Source: Bradyrhizobium sp. 139 (GTDB taxonomy: Bacteria > Pseudomonadota > Alphaproteobacteria > Rhizobiales > Xanthobacteraceae). Taken from it: DNA of 64,000 nt. Made by a program: the position numbers and the translations under genes. The stretch's first letter is position 1. Each line of letters opens with the position of its first letter. The notes beneath the pieces are model-generated. The model saw only the letters and a list, made by a program, of their open reading frames with translations. It made no database searches and was not told the DNA's origin. Positions 44,951 through 54,382 of the stretch are shown here, in pieces. The stretch is taken from contig NZ_JADPKS010000084.1 of assembly GCF_023074175.1 (NCBI RefSeq), positions 62,001-126,000 of the forward strand, in the 5' to 3' direction.

Positions 44951-46192
44951 ATGGGCACGCTAACACTGCGACCTCCGTCCTTAGCGGAGGCGGAACCTCC
45001 CGCGTGTAGTTCGTTTCGTCGCCTTCGGTGCAGCGGCGCGCCGATCGTTCTGCTGCTTGCGTTGGCGCTCGTTGGCTGCCAAGACAAGGCGCAATCGCAG
45101 GCGGCCGCGCCTCCGCCACCCTCGGTGACAGTCGCGCAACCGGTGAAACGAACAGTCACCGACTGGGATGAGTTCACCGGCCGGTTCGAGGCGATCGAGG
45201 AGGTTCAGGTCCGCGCTCGCGTCGGCGGCTTCATCAACAGGGTCGCGTTCACGGATGGTGCGATCGTTCATGCAGGCGATCTGCTTTACATCATCGATCC
45301 ACGCCCGTTTGAGGCGGTCGCGTTGCAGGCCCAGGGGCAACTCGACGACGCGCGGGCCAAGGAAGAGCTTGCGAAGCGTGAACTCGACCGTGGCCTGACC
45401 CTGGTTCAAACTAGCGCGGTCTCGCAGCAGGTCGTCGACCAGCGCCGTCAGGCCTTGCAGGCGGCTCATGCGGCTGAGACGCAGGCCGAGGGTACATTGA
45501 AGGCCGCCCAGCTCAACGTCGAATTCACCCATGTGCTGGCGCCGATCACCGGCCGCGTCAGCCGTCATCTAGTGACCCCGGGCAATCTGGTGCAGGGCAG
45601 CGAAAGCGGCGCGACCCTGCTGACCTCGATCGTGTCGCTCGATCCGATCTACATCTATTTCGATGTCGACGAGCCGACCTATCAACGCAACAGCAAGCTG
45701 TGGTTTCAAGGCAGGCGGCCGAGTTCGCGCGACACCGCGAACCCGGTGCAGGTGTCGTTGACCGGCGAAACGAAGCCCTCACATGAGGGCAAGATGGACT
45801 TCCTGGACAACCGGCTCGACGTCTCCACCGCGACGCTGCGCAGCCGCGCCATCATCCCCAACAAAGATCTCTCGATCCTACCCGGCCAGTTCGGCCGCGT
45901 TCGCCTGATCGGCAGCGCGCCCTATGAGGCGCTGCTGATTCCGGACGTCGCGGTCGCAACCGACCAGTCCCGCAAGATCGTGTTCGTGGTCAAGGACGAC
46001 AATAGGGTGGAGGCAAGGCCGGTGGTGCTCGGGCCTCTAGATGACGGCCTGCGGGTGATTCGCGAGGGCCTGAACCCAGAGGACCACGTCATCATCGACG
46101 GCATTCAGCGCGCCCGCGTCGGCGCCAAGGTGACGCCAAACATGTCGCAAACGCTGGGGGGTGACAAGACTCCGCCAGGTGCCAAGCCATGA
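44951..46192 (+). CDS. RND efflux membrane-fusion lipoprotein (MexA/AcrA-like), 413 aa
   Basis: ATG 44951 is chosen because it gives a lipoprotein signal: basic start (RRLRCSGAPIVLLLALALVG) and lipobox LVGC with Cys near residue 37. After that come the lipoyl halves (VRARVGGFINRVAFTDGAIV, VEFTHVLAPITGRVSRHLVT), the alpha-hairpin (DDARAKEELAKRELDRGLTL) and the beta-barrel/MP domain ending TPPGAKP. It links the inner-membrane pump to an outer-membrane channel. Overlaps the pump gene by four bases (ATGA). No outer-membrane channel gene lies nearby, so a TolC encoded elsewhere is expected. Confidence 0.92.
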   Translation: MGTLTLRPPSLAEAEPPACSSFRRLRCSGAPIVLLLALALVGCQDKAQSQAAAPPPPSVTVAQPVKRTVTDWDEFTGRFEAIEEVQVRARVGGFINRVAFTDGAIVHAGDLLYIIDPRPFEAVALQAQGQLDDARAKEELAKRELDRGLTLVQTSAVSQQVVDQRRQALQAAHAAETQAEGTLKAAQLNVEFTHVLAPITGRVSRHLVTPGNLVQGSESGATLLTSIVSLDPIYIYFDVDEPTYQRNSKLWFQGRRPSSRDTANPVQVSLTGETKPSHEGKMDFLDNRLDVSTATLRSRAIIPNKDLSILPGQFGRVRLIGSAPYEALLIPDVAVATDQSRKIVFVVKDDNRVEARPVVLGPLDDGLRVIREGLNPEDHVIIDGIQRARVGAKVTPNMSQTLGGDKTPPGAKP

Positions 46193-49100
46193 ATCTCGGA
46201 AGACTTTCCATCAACCAGCCTATCCTCGCGATGGTGCTGTCGATCGTGCTTCTGATCGTCGGAACGATCGCCTATCAGACGCTGCCGGTGTCGGAATATC
46301 CGCAAGCAGTGCCACCGACCGTCACTGTGACCACGCAATATCCTGGCGCCTCGGCGCAGACCGTTTCCGACACCGTTGCTGCTCCAATCGAGCAGGAGAT
46401 CAACGGGGTCGAGGACATGCTCTATCTCTACAGCCAGGCGACCTCTAATGGTCAGCTCACGATTACCGTCACCTTCAAGCTCGGCACCGATCTCGACAAG
46501 GCCCAGGTGCTGGTGCAGAACCGGGTCGCAATCGCGCAGCCCCGTTTGCCCGAGGAAGTCCAGCGCAACGGCGTCGTCACCCGCAAGAACTCGCCCGACA
46601 TCCTGATGGTCGTGTTCATGCTGTCCCCCGACGAGAGTTTCGACCAGCTCTACATCTCCAATTACACGCTGCTGCAGGTCCGCGACCAGCTGTTGCGGCT
46701 CGACGGCGTCGGTGACATTCAGATGTTCGGTGCGCGCGACTACTCGATGCGGCTGTGGCTCGACTCGGAGAGGATCGCCAATCTCGGCCTGACCTCAACC
46801 GAAGTAATGGCGGCGATTCGGGCGCAGAACCTGCAGATCGCTGGCGGCCAGATCGCGGAGCCGCCGATCGCCGATCGCGCGTTCCAGCCGAATCTCGTCT
46901 TCACCGGCCGCCTCAAGGACATCAGGCAGTTCGAGGACATCGTGGTGAAGGCCGGCTCGGACGGCCGCACGGTGCGGCTGCGCGACATTGCCCGCGTCGA
47001 ACTCGGTGCGCTCTCCTATGCCACCAGCAGCCGCATCCTGCGCAAGCCGGCGGTTGCAATGGTAGTGACCCAACGGCCTGGATCGAACGCGCTTGCCACA
47101 GCGAAGGCAATCTCTACGACTATGGCAAAGCTGAAGGAGAGGTTCCCGAAGGGGCTCGACTACAATATTGGCTACAACCCCACCGAATTCATCGCCCAGT
47201 CGGTCCACGAGCTGATCAAGACGGTCTACGAGGCGATGGCGCTCGTCGTCATCGTGGTGCTGGTATTCCTGCAGGGCTGGCGACCTGCGATCATCCCGAT
47301 CATCGCGATCCCGGTGTCGCTGGTAGGTACCTTCGCGGTAATGGCCGCGCTCGGATTCTCAATCAACAATCTGACGCTGTTCGGGCTTGTACTCGCCGTT
47401 GGCATCGTGGTCGATGACGCGATCGTGGTGGTCGAGAATGTCGAGCGACATCTCCGGAATGGTATGAGCCGGCGCGAGGCGGCGCTTAAGACCATGGGGG
47501 AGGTCGGCGGCGCACTGGTTTCGATCGCACTGGTGCTCTGCGCGGTGTTCGTGCCGACAGCTTTCCTCGGTGGCATCTCCGGGCAGTTCTTCCAGCAGTT
47601 CGCTGTCACCATCGCGGTCGCAACCGCGATCTCCTGCTTCTGCTCCCTGACGCTCTCACCCGCGCTAGCCTCGCAGATCCTGGTCCCGCATGAGGAGAAG
47701 CGGTCGGCTGCGCGTTGGAACCTAATCGCGCGCGGCTGGTCGGCCTTCACTGGTGTCTTCAACCGTGTGTTCGATTGGCTGTCGAATGGCTATGCGGCTG
47801 TGGCATTCCTGGGGATCCGGCATTCCGCGCCGATGCTGTTGCTCTATGTCGCGTTGATCGGCAGCGCCGGCTGGCTGCTCGCGACCACCTCGCAGGGCTT
47901 TATCCCTGCGCAGGATCGCGGTTACCTCATCATCTCGGTGCAGTTGCCGGGCGCCGCGTCGCTTGCGCGAACCGCTGCGATCGTGCGCGAGATCGAGCGG
48001 ATTGCACTGGATACGCCGGGTGTCGTCCGGGTCGCGGCATTCAGCGGCTTTTCCGGCGCAACTCGCACGCAGGCCGGCAACGCCGCGGCGTTGTTCCCGG
48101 TGTTCGACGAGCCGGAGGCACGGCAGAAGAAGGGGTTGACGGCGATTGCAATCACGGCCGATCTGCGCAAGCGGCTGTCGACGCTCCAGGGCGCTTTCAT
48201 CATCGTCATTCCACCGCCCGCGGTGCCGGGCATTGGCACCGGCGGCGGCTTCGCTATCCGCATCCAGGATCGACAAGGGCGCGGTCCCGAACTGCTCGCG
48301 GCTGCGACCAACGAACTCGTCAGAGCCGCGCAGAAGTCGCCAAAGCTGACCTCCGTGTTCTCGCCTTATTCGGCGAACACACCGCAGCTGTTCGTCGATG
48401 TCGATCGCGTAAAGGCGCAGAAGCTCGGCGTGCCCATCGCCAGCATCACCGACACGATTGAAACGTACTTTGGCTCGACCTATGTCAACGACTTTAACCT
48501 GTTCGGGCGGACCTACCACGTCACGGCGCAGGCCGACCTGCCGTTCCGGAAGGAGACCAGCGATCTTGCGCGGCTGCGCACCCGCAACGCTGTCGGCGAC
48601 ATGGTGATGCTCGGTAGCATCGTGGACTTCAAGGACATTTCCGGGCCCGACCGTGTCGCGCGGTACAATCTATACTCAGCGTCCGAGGTACAAGGTGAGC
48701 CTGCGCCAGGTGTGAGCTCGACGACCGCGCTCGACACCATCCAGAAGGTCGCCGACGAAACGTTGCCGAGCGGTTTTTCCCTCGAATGGACCGATCTATC
48801 CTATCAACAAGTGACGGGCGGCAATGCCGGTCTCTATGTGTTCCCGATCTGCGTGCTGTTCGTCTATCTCGTGCTCGCCGCACAATATGGCAGCTGGACG
48901 TTGCCGTTTGCGGTGATCCTGATCGTGCCGATGTGCCTGTTTGCCGCGACGATCGGTGTGCGTATCCTGGGCCAGGACGTCAACATCCTGACACAGATCG
49001 GCTTTGTGGTGCTGGTGGGCCTGGCCGCCAAGAACGCGATCCTGATCGTCGAGTTCGCGCGTGATATCGAGCTCGAGGGCAGGTCGCGGCTGGAGGCGGT

Positions 49101-49362
49101 GATCGAGGCCTGCCGGCTCCGCCTGCGGCCGATCCTGATGACCTCGTTCGCCTTCATCCTAGGCGTGCTGCCGCTCGTGGTGTCAACCGGTTCCGGCTCG
49201 GAGATGCGCCAGGCGGTCGGGGTTGCGGTCTTTTTCGGCATGCTAGGTGTTACGCTGTTCGGCCTGATCTTCACACCCATCTTCTATGTGGTGGTCCGCA
49301 ACCTCGCGGAAGGAAAGAACGAAGGCAAGCCGACTCAGATGACCGCGGCTGGGGCAGGGTGA
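46189..49362 (+). CDS. RND multidrug efflux permease (HAE1 type, MexB/AcrB-like), 1057 aa
   Basis: Full length. N-terminal NLGRLSINQPILAMVLSIVL, the periplasmic GVED(M) segment EQEINGVEDMLYLYSQATSN, TM4 proton-relay AVGIVVDDAIVVVENVERHL with the two Asp (residues ~409-410), and the matching C-half motif VGLAAKNAILIVEFARDIEL. Twelve helices and two large periplasmic loops. It exports hydrophobic drugs, dyes or solvents by proton antiport. The start overlaps the fusion-protein stop, so one operon. Best called HAE1; substrate not predictable. Confidence 0.95.
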   Translation: MNLGRLSINQPILAMVLSIVLLIVGTIAYQTLPVSEYPQAVPPTVTVTTQYPGASAQTVSDTVAAPIEQEINGVEDMLYLYSQATSNGQLTITVTFKLGTDLDKAQVLVQNRVAIAQPRLPEEVQRNGVVTRKNSPDILMVVFMLSPDESFDQLYISNYTLLQVRDQLLRLDGVGDIQMFGARDYSMRLWLDSERIANLGLTSTEVMAAIRAQNLQIAGGQIAEPPIADRAFQPNLVFTGRLKDIRQFEDIVVKAGSDGRTVRLRDIARVELGALSYATSSRILRKPAVAMVVTQRPGSNALATAKAISTTMAKLKERFPKGLDYNIGYNPTEFIAQSVHELIKTVYEAMALVVIVVLVFLQGWRPAIIPIIAIPVSLVGTFAVMAALGFSINNLTLFGLVLAVGIVVDDAIVVVENVERHLRNGMSRREAALKTMGEVGGALVSIALVLCAVFVPTAFLGGISGQFFQQFAVTIAVATAISCFCSLTLSPALASQILVPHEEKRSAARWNLIARGWSAFTGVFNRVFDWLSNGYAAVAFLGIRHSAPMLLLYVALIGSAGWLLATTSQGFIPAQDRGYLIISVQLPGAASLARTAAIVREIERIALDTPGVVRVAAFSGFSGATRTQAGNAAALFPVFDEPEARQKKGLTAIAITADLRKRLSTLQGAFIIVIPPPAVPGIGTGGGFAIRIQDRQGRGPELLAAATNELVRAAQKSPKLTSVFSPYSANTPQLFVDVDRVKAQKLGVPIASITDTIETYFGSTYVNDFNLFGRTYHVTAQADLPFRKETSDLARLRTRNAVGDMVMLGSIVDFKDISGPDRVARYNLYSASEVQGEPAPGVSSTTALDTIQKVADETLPSGFSLEWTDLSYQQVTGGNAGLYVFPICVLFVYLVLAAQYGSWTLPFAVILIVPMCLFAATIGVRILGQDVNILTQIGFVVLVGLAAKNAILIVEFARDIELEGRSRLEAVIEACRLRLRPILMTSFAFILGVLPLVVSTGSGSEMRQAVGVAVFFGMLGVTLFGLIFTPIFYVVVRNLAEGKNEGKPTQMTAAGAG

Positions 49363-49462
49363 CAGGCAGTGGCGCCAATCCGCGACGACGCTGCAACTTT
49401 TCAGCGCATGCGAGGAGCGGATGCGTTCACTTCTGCCGACTAACCCGCTTCTATTGCACCAG

Positions 49463-49504
49463 GCGAGTGGAATGAAAACGATAACGACCCGGCATTTCTA
49501 ATGG
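49463..49504 (+). promoter_or_regulatory. Element-3 copy 3, upstream of small membrane protein gene
   Basis: GAGTGGAATGAAAACGATAA then CGACCCGGCATTTCTAATGG. Its reverse complement aligns with 30651-30690 and 32273-32310. It is 154 bp upstream of the third paralogue. Confidence 0.55.
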
Positions 49505-49658
49505 TTGGCGTGCTGGCTTACCGTTCCTCAGCTGAGCTGTCCCGTGACTGTTTTAGCGAGCGCTCGCCAGCTTAGGACCGCCGAGTCGTCCGCTTGGGTC
49601 GATGCACTCTCCGCGTCGCAAGGACCCACTGTAGCAACGAAACACGTAGGAGACACCG

Positions 49659-50060
49659 ATGTCATTCCGCTTCATCACCAAGTCTATCCACGCCTACCTC
49701 ATCGATTATCCCGTCGCGATCGTCTTAATTGCAATGCCGTTCGTGCTGAACCTCGGCCAGAGCGGACCGCTCGCAATGTGGCTTTCGGCTGTCGTCGGTG
49801 TGGCCGCGCTGCTCTTGGCCGGCCTGACCGACCATCCCACCGGGTTCGTCCGCATCATTCCCTACTGGCTGCACCTTTGGGTGGATCGCGCAGTCGGGGT
49901 GGTGTTTGTCATCGCACCCTTTGCCTGCAAATTCGATGGGATCGACGCCTGGTATTATTGGATCCTCGCTGCCGCTGTCCTGTTCACGACGTCGGTCTTG
50001 AACGCACCTGAGGATCCGGTCACGGTCCGTTCGAGATTGGGCAGGCGTACAGCGGCGTGA
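49659..50060 (+). CDS. Small four-helix membrane protein, copy 3 (SPW-like), 133 aa
   Basis: MSFRFITKSIHAYLIDYPVA, then helices IVLIAMPFVLNLG, LAMWLSAVVGVAALLLAGLT, AVGVVFVIAPFACKF and WILAAAVLFTTSVL. About 85% identical to copy 1 (30135-30536). The conserved segment between the helices is TDHPTGFVRIIPYWLHLWVD. ATG 49659 after CGTAGGAGACACCG, the same ribosome-binding-site context as the other copies. Function unknown. Confidence 0.78.
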   Translation: MSFRFITKSIHAYLIDYPVAIVLIAMPFVLNLGQSGPLAMWLSAVVGVAALLLAGLTDHPTGFVRIIPYWLHLWVDRAVGVVFVIAPFACKFDGIDAWYYWILAAAVLFTTSVLNAPEDPVTVRSRLGRRTAA

Positions 50061-50295
50061 AGGCGGCGGCTCCGTGGTTGAGAGTCGAAATGTTGACGGT
50101 GTTGGTCTGCGGCAGTCCGTCACGAACCCGCGCGGAGCGTGGTATTCACAGCCGCCCTAGCGATTCTCCCGAGAGCGATACGCTTGGAACCTGGGCTGGG
50201 ATCATTCTTCATAACGCCGATGGTGGGGGGCTTGCACTTTGCAAGCCTTCGGGCGGTTCGGCCGCATCGCGCGCTTGATATTCAGGAGACTCAAG

Positions 50296-51318
50296 ATGGC
50301 GTTTGCTCAGCCGCCGGACCGAAGCGCCGCGTTCGGGCCACGCCTTGACTATTTGGCGCTGACTCCCGCAGCGGCTGCCGTTTGCTACCCTTTTCTACTC
50401 CGGGCCTTTCATGCCGTCGTCGTCACGCAGGCCGCAACGCCCTCGCCATTCGCAATTGCCGGCGCGACCTTGATTCTGGCCATGGCGTTCGTCGTGCCGT
50501 TCCTCGCGTTCGCGCTCGCTTGCCGGCCCGACGCCGATCCCGTGACGCGGCGGCTCGCCTATGCCGGCGCGGCGACCCCAACGCTCTTCGTCTTTCTTGG
50601 CGTCGTTCAGGTCCTGATTCATAGCCCATTCCCTGACGAACTCGTGTGGTGCGCGCTTTGGCTTACGATCGCGATTTGGCCACAGACCGCCGGCAATCGC
50701 GCCGCGGCAACGGGGCCAACCGTGGGGCGCTGGCGCATTGTCCACGGAATAACGGCGGGGGTCTTGTGCCTATACGTCGCTTTCCATCTAGCCAATCATC
50801 TGTTTGGCTTGATCGGCCCCGACGCACATGCGGCCGTCATGAAGATCGGCCGCGTTGTCTACCGCTCTGGCGTGGGTGAACCGCTGTTGGTCGTGGCGAT
50901 GCTTTTTCAGATTGGCACCGGGCTGTTTCTGGCATGGCATTGGAGTGCCGCCCCGCAGGGCTTCCATCGGACATTTCAGGTCGCCTCGGGGGCCTACCTC
51001 TCGGTGTATATCCTTGGGCACATGAACTCGGTTTTCATCTACGCAAGAAGGTTTCTCGGCATACCCACAGATTGGAATTTCGCGATCGGCGCCCCGAGCG
51101 GGCTGATTCACGACGCATGGAACATCCGCCTTTTGCCTCACTACGCGCTGGGCGTGTTTTTTGTCCTAAGTCACCTTGTGTCGGGATTACGGATGGTACT
51201 GATCGCGCATGGCGTCGATCGGTTCGCTGCAAATCGTCTTTGGGGCGCGGGCATCGCAATAAGCGCCTTGATCTCGGCAGCGATCATCGCGGGTATGTGC
51301 GGCATTCGAATCAGCTAG
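50296..51318 (+). CDS. Polytopic membrane protein with helix-buried His, possibly di-haem, 340 aa
   Basis: ATG 50296 is preferred because AGGAG at 50283-50287 precedes it; an upstream in-frame ATG (50239) has no binding site. About eight hydrophobic helices. Membrane-embedded His pairs, IVHGITAGVLCLYVAFHLAN, YLSVYILGHMNSVFIYAR and LLPHYALGVFFVLSHLVSG, resemble the haem-ligating helices of succinate dehydrogenase/fumarate reductase-type cytochrome b. I have no family name; an oxidoreductase membrane subunit is a cautious guess. It stands next to the third small membrane protein. Confidence 0.65.
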   Translation: MAFAQPPDRSAAFGPRLDYLALTPAAAAVCYPFLLRAFHAVVVTQAATPSPFAIAGATLILAMAFVVPFLAFALACRPDADPVTRRLAYAGAATPTLFVFLGVVQVLIHSPFPDELVWCALWLTIAIWPQTAGNRAAATGPTVGRWRIVHGITAGVLCLYVAFHLANHLFGLIGPDAHAAVMKIGRVVYRSGVGEPLLVVAMLFQIGTGLFLAWHWSAAPQGFHRTFQVASGAYLSVYILGHMNSVFIYARRFLGIPTDWNFAIGAPSGLIHDAWNIRLLPHYALGVFFVLSHLVSGLRMVLIAHGVDRFAANRLWGAGIAISALISAAIIAGMCGIRIS

Positions 51319-51562
51319 GCGACAGCGGCAGGTTAAGGAGCCGAAATATTACCCTGAATGGACCGTTCCGTACTTCCGTTGCTGGCCTACTAGGAAGCCG
51401 ACGCGACAGCTTGAACCGGATCGAATTTGCAGCCCGACGGGCTCCTTCTGAGAGGTGATTTTCTCCGAGCGGAGAAGGCGGCCACTCTCATGGTCGTTAC
51501 GCGCAAGAGCCTTAACCGTCACCCGTCCACGCTGCGACGCGCGCGGGATGATGGGGCAAGGA

Positions 51563-53770
51563 CTAAGACGACGATTTCAGCACATTTGTATCAACCGGCA
51601 GGCTGCGCAGACGCTTGCCGGTCGCGGCGAAGATCGCATTGGTCACCGCAGCACTGACAATGGCTGTCGGAGCTTCACCGACACCACCTGGAGCTTCCGC
51701 GTTTTTAACCAAGTGCGTGTCCACGACCGGCACCTCGTCGATACGCATTGGCAAATAACTGTCGAAGTTGCTCTGCTCGACCCGACCATCCTTGAACGTG
51801 ATTGACCCATGGAGAGCGGCGGTCAGACCGAAAAGCGTTCCACCTTGAATCTGTGCTTCGATCGTGTCTGGATTGACGTACATGCCGCAGTCAATCGCAC
51901 AGACGATCCGCTTGACTTTGACAGAGCCATTCGCGGCCACTTCGACTTCGGCGACCTGCGACGTATAACTTCCGTATGCGAATTGCACCGAAATCCCGCG
52001 GCCATGCCGCGCGGGGAGGGGTGCTCCCCATCCCGCTTTTTCCGCGGCAAGCGACAGAACAGCAAGTGCTCGCGGATTGTGGCCAAGCAATCCCTTGCGA
52101 TAAGCGACCGGATCCTGCTTCGCGGCATGCGCAAGTTCATCTATGAAGCTTTCGACCACAAAAACGTTGTGAGTTGGTCCGACTCCGCGCCACCAAGACG
52201 TCCGGACACCTGTTGGCTCGACCCGGACAAAGTCGACGTGGACATTTGGCAGCGCATAGGGCGGCTCGGCGGCGGCTTCTATCGCATCGGGATCCAATCC
52301 GTCCTTGAAGTACGGAGGATAGTAGCGAGCCATGACTGAGGATCCGGCGATTCGATGCATCCAGGCAACCGGCTTGCCGGCGGCATCAAGTCCAGCCGAC
52401 AACCGATCGAGATAATACGGCCGATACATATCGTGCTGGATGTCTTCCTCGCGGCTCCAGATCACCTTAACCGGCCCGTCGACGTGCTTGGCGATCTTGA
52501 CGGCGAGGATCGTCCCATCGGCCTCCAGCCTTCGGCCGAACCCACCGCCAATCAGATGATTGTGAATTTTGATCGCATCCATCGGCAGGCGGGTGAGCTC
52601 GGCCACCTGAGCCTGGGTGATCGTAGGCGCCTGTGTACCGACCCAAATATCGCAACGATCCTTCTGCAGATGAACAGTACAGTTCATCGGCTCCATCGCC
52701 GCATGCGCCAGGAAAGGCACCTGATAGATGGCGTCAACCCGTTGTGCTGCCTCCGCAATTGCCTTCCCTACATCACCCACCTTACGGGCAACCGCGCCCG
52801 GGTTTTTGGATTCCTCCTCCAATTGCTTCACGATATCGGCGCTGCTGACCTTGCCGTTCGGCCCGTCGTCCCAGGCGACGGAGGCGGCCTCGAGCCCCTT
52901 CTTCGCCGCACCCATGTGATCCGCCAGCACGGCAACGGCTTCATCTATATTGACCACCTGCCGGACGCCCTTTACCGCCAGCGCGGCCTTCTCATCCAAT
53001 GCTTTCGCCTTGCCGCCGAGCACAGGCGCAATAGCAACCGCCGCAACCCTCATACCCGGCAGTCGCGCATCGATACCGTAGAGCGCGCGCCCATCGACTT
53101 TTATTGCTGAATCCAGACGCTTGGCACGCGTGCCGATCAAGGTGAACTCATTCGGATCCTTCAATTTCACTTTTGCTGCAGGCGGCACAGTCAATTTCGC
53201 CGCGGCGTTCGCAAGTTCGCCGTAGCTCAATTCCTTCGAGCCTGGTGCATCGAACACCACGCCCTCCTTAGCGCGGCAAGTTGCCGGATCGACATTCCAG
53301 CGCTTTGCCGCTGCCGCGATCAGCAGACTACGGCCCACTGCCCCTGCCTGACGAAGCGGTGTCCAGAAGGCACGGACAGACGCGGAACCACCGGTATTTT
53401 GAATGCCTATGATCGAGTTGACGTAAAGAGCATCATTCGGCGGCGCATGCTGAACCTGAATCTGGTCAAGCTTCACTTCCAGTTCCTCAGCGAGAAGCAT
53501 CGAGAGCGACGTGTAAACCCCCTGTCCCATTTCGATCATCGGAATAATCAGGGTGACGACGCCGGTTGGATTAATCCGTATAAATCCGTTCGGCGCGAAA
53601 GTGCCCATAACCTCGTTTTCCGTTACCTGCGAAGCACGCGCTGCGAACACGGGCTCTGTGCGTGCACCGGTCATAGCAAAACCGAGCAGCAAACCTGTCC
53701 CCTGAAAAAACGTGCGCCGGGACATGGCGCTTTCACCCTCGGTGTGGTTCGTTCGAATTCGGCTAACCAT
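51563..53770 (-). CDS. iorB: Molybdenum hydroxylase large subunit, isoquinoline 1-oxidoreductase beta-type
   Basis: 735 residues. A twin-arginine-like signal MSRRTFFQGTGLLLGFAMTG starts at residue 16, so 53725 is a possible alternative start; 53770 has GGGAG eight bases upstream. Family blocks are PNGFIRINPTGVVTLIIPMI, EMGQGVYTSLSMLLAEEL, GGFGRRLEADG (molybdopterin side) and SWWRGVGPTHNVFVVESFID. With the 2Fe-2S subunit it oxidises N-heterocycles or aldehydes, probably in the periplasm, using molybdopterin cytosine dinucleotide. IorA precedes it with 3 bp between the genes. Confidence 0.9.
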   Translation of the reverse strand: MVSRIRTNHTEGESAMSRRTFFQGTGLLLGFAMTGARTEPVFAARASQVTENEVMGTFAPNGFIRINPTGVVTLIIPMIEMGQGVYTSLSMLLAEELEVKLDQIQVQHAPPNDALYVNSIIGIQNTGGSASVRAFWTPLRQAGAVGRSLLIAAAAKRWNVDPATCRAKEGVVFDAPGSKELSYGELANAAAKLTVPPAAKVKLKDPNEFTLIGTRAKRLDSAIKVDGRALYGIDARLPGMRVAAVAIAPVLGGKAKALDEKAALAVKGVRQVVNIDEAVAVLADHMGAAKKGLEAASVAWDDGPNGKVSSADIVKQLEEESKNPGAVARKVGDVGKAIAEAAQRVDAIYQVPFLAHAAMEPMNCTVHLQKDRCDIWVGTQAPTITQAQVAELTRLPMDAIKIHNHLIGGGFGRRLEADGTILAVKIAKHVDGPVKVIWSREEDIQHDMYRPYYLDRLSAGLDAAGKPVAWMHRIAGSSVMARYYPPYFKDGLDPDAIEAAAEPPYALPNVHVDFVRVEPTGVRTSWWRGVGPTHNVFVVESFIDELAHAAKQDPVAYRKGLLGHNPRALAVLSLAAEKAGWGAPLPARHGRGISVQFAYGSYTSQVAEVEVAANGSVKVKRIVCAIDCGMYVNPDTIEAQIQGGTLFGLTAALHGSITFKDGRVEQSNFDSYLPMRIDEVPVVDTHLVKNAEAPGGVGEAPTAIVSAAVTNAIFAATGKRLRSLPVDTNVLKSSS

Positions 53771-53773
53771 GCT

Positions 53774-54229
53774 TCACACTCCCGCTGCTAGCTGTATCGC
53801 GGCGCGGATGCGCTGGTAGGTACCGCAACGGCAGACATTTCCCGACATCGCCGAGTCGATATCCGCATCGCTAGGTTTAGGAGTCTCTTTTAGCAATGCC
53901 GCCGCCGACATGATCTGCCCGGATTGGCAGTAGCCGCACTGCACTACTTCCAGATCCAGCCAGGCCTTCTGCAAGGCGGCGCCTTGCGGCGTGCGCCCAA
54001 CCGCCTCGATGGTGGTAACCGCGCTGTCGCCGATACTATCGACCGACGTCTGACAGGAGCGGGCCGGTCGGCCGTCGATATGCACCGTGCAGGCGCCACA
54101 CAATGCTTGGCCGCAACCAAACTTGGTCCCGGTCATGCCGAGCACATCGCGCAGCACCCATAGCAAGGGGATGTCGCCGTCGACATCGATCTCATGGGGT
54201 GAGCCGTTGATCTTTAATGTGAAAGCCAT
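53774..54229 (-). CDS. iorA: Molybdenum hydroxylase 2Fe-2S subunit, isoquinoline 1-oxidoreductase alpha-type
   Basis: 151 residues with both cluster-binding domains: GTKFGCGQALCGACTVHIDG (four Cys, plant-type) and the C-terminal VQCGYCQSGQIM plus NVCRCGTYQRI. It transfers electrons from the molybdenum subunit (51563-53770), whose start lies three bases after its stop. ATG 54229 after AAGAGGCATTC. The truncated relative at 808-1035 is about 60% identical over the first domain. Element-2 copy 3 lies 85-155 bp upstream. Confidence 0.92.
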   Translation of the reverse strand: MAFTLKINGSPHEIDVDGDIPLLWVLRDVLGMTGTKFGCGQALCGACTVHIDGRPARSCQTSVDSIGDSAVTTIEAVGRTPQGAALQKAWLDLEVVQCGYCQSGQIMSAAALLKETPKPSDADIDSAMSGNVCRCGTYQRIRAAIQLAAGV

Positions 54230-54314
54230 GAATGCCTCTTGATCCGCCTAGGGGGTCAGCCATGAGTCAATCAACCGCACTCATGAAATCCGCGAAAGCT
54301 CACACATTGATCGC

Positions 54315-54382
54315 AACAAGGGACGACGCTTTCCAATAGCCGGCATGTATAGTTTTCATACCAGCGGGGAATGCCGCCAACC
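54315..54382 (-). repeat. Element-2 copy 3, upstream of iorA
   Basis: Minus strand: GGCGGCATTCCCCGCTGGTA, TGAAAACTATACATGCCGGC, TATTGGAAAGCGTCGTCCC. About 80% identical to the plus-strand copy at 39281-39345. It is 85 bp upstream of iorA and read in the same direction. Confidence 0.55.
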
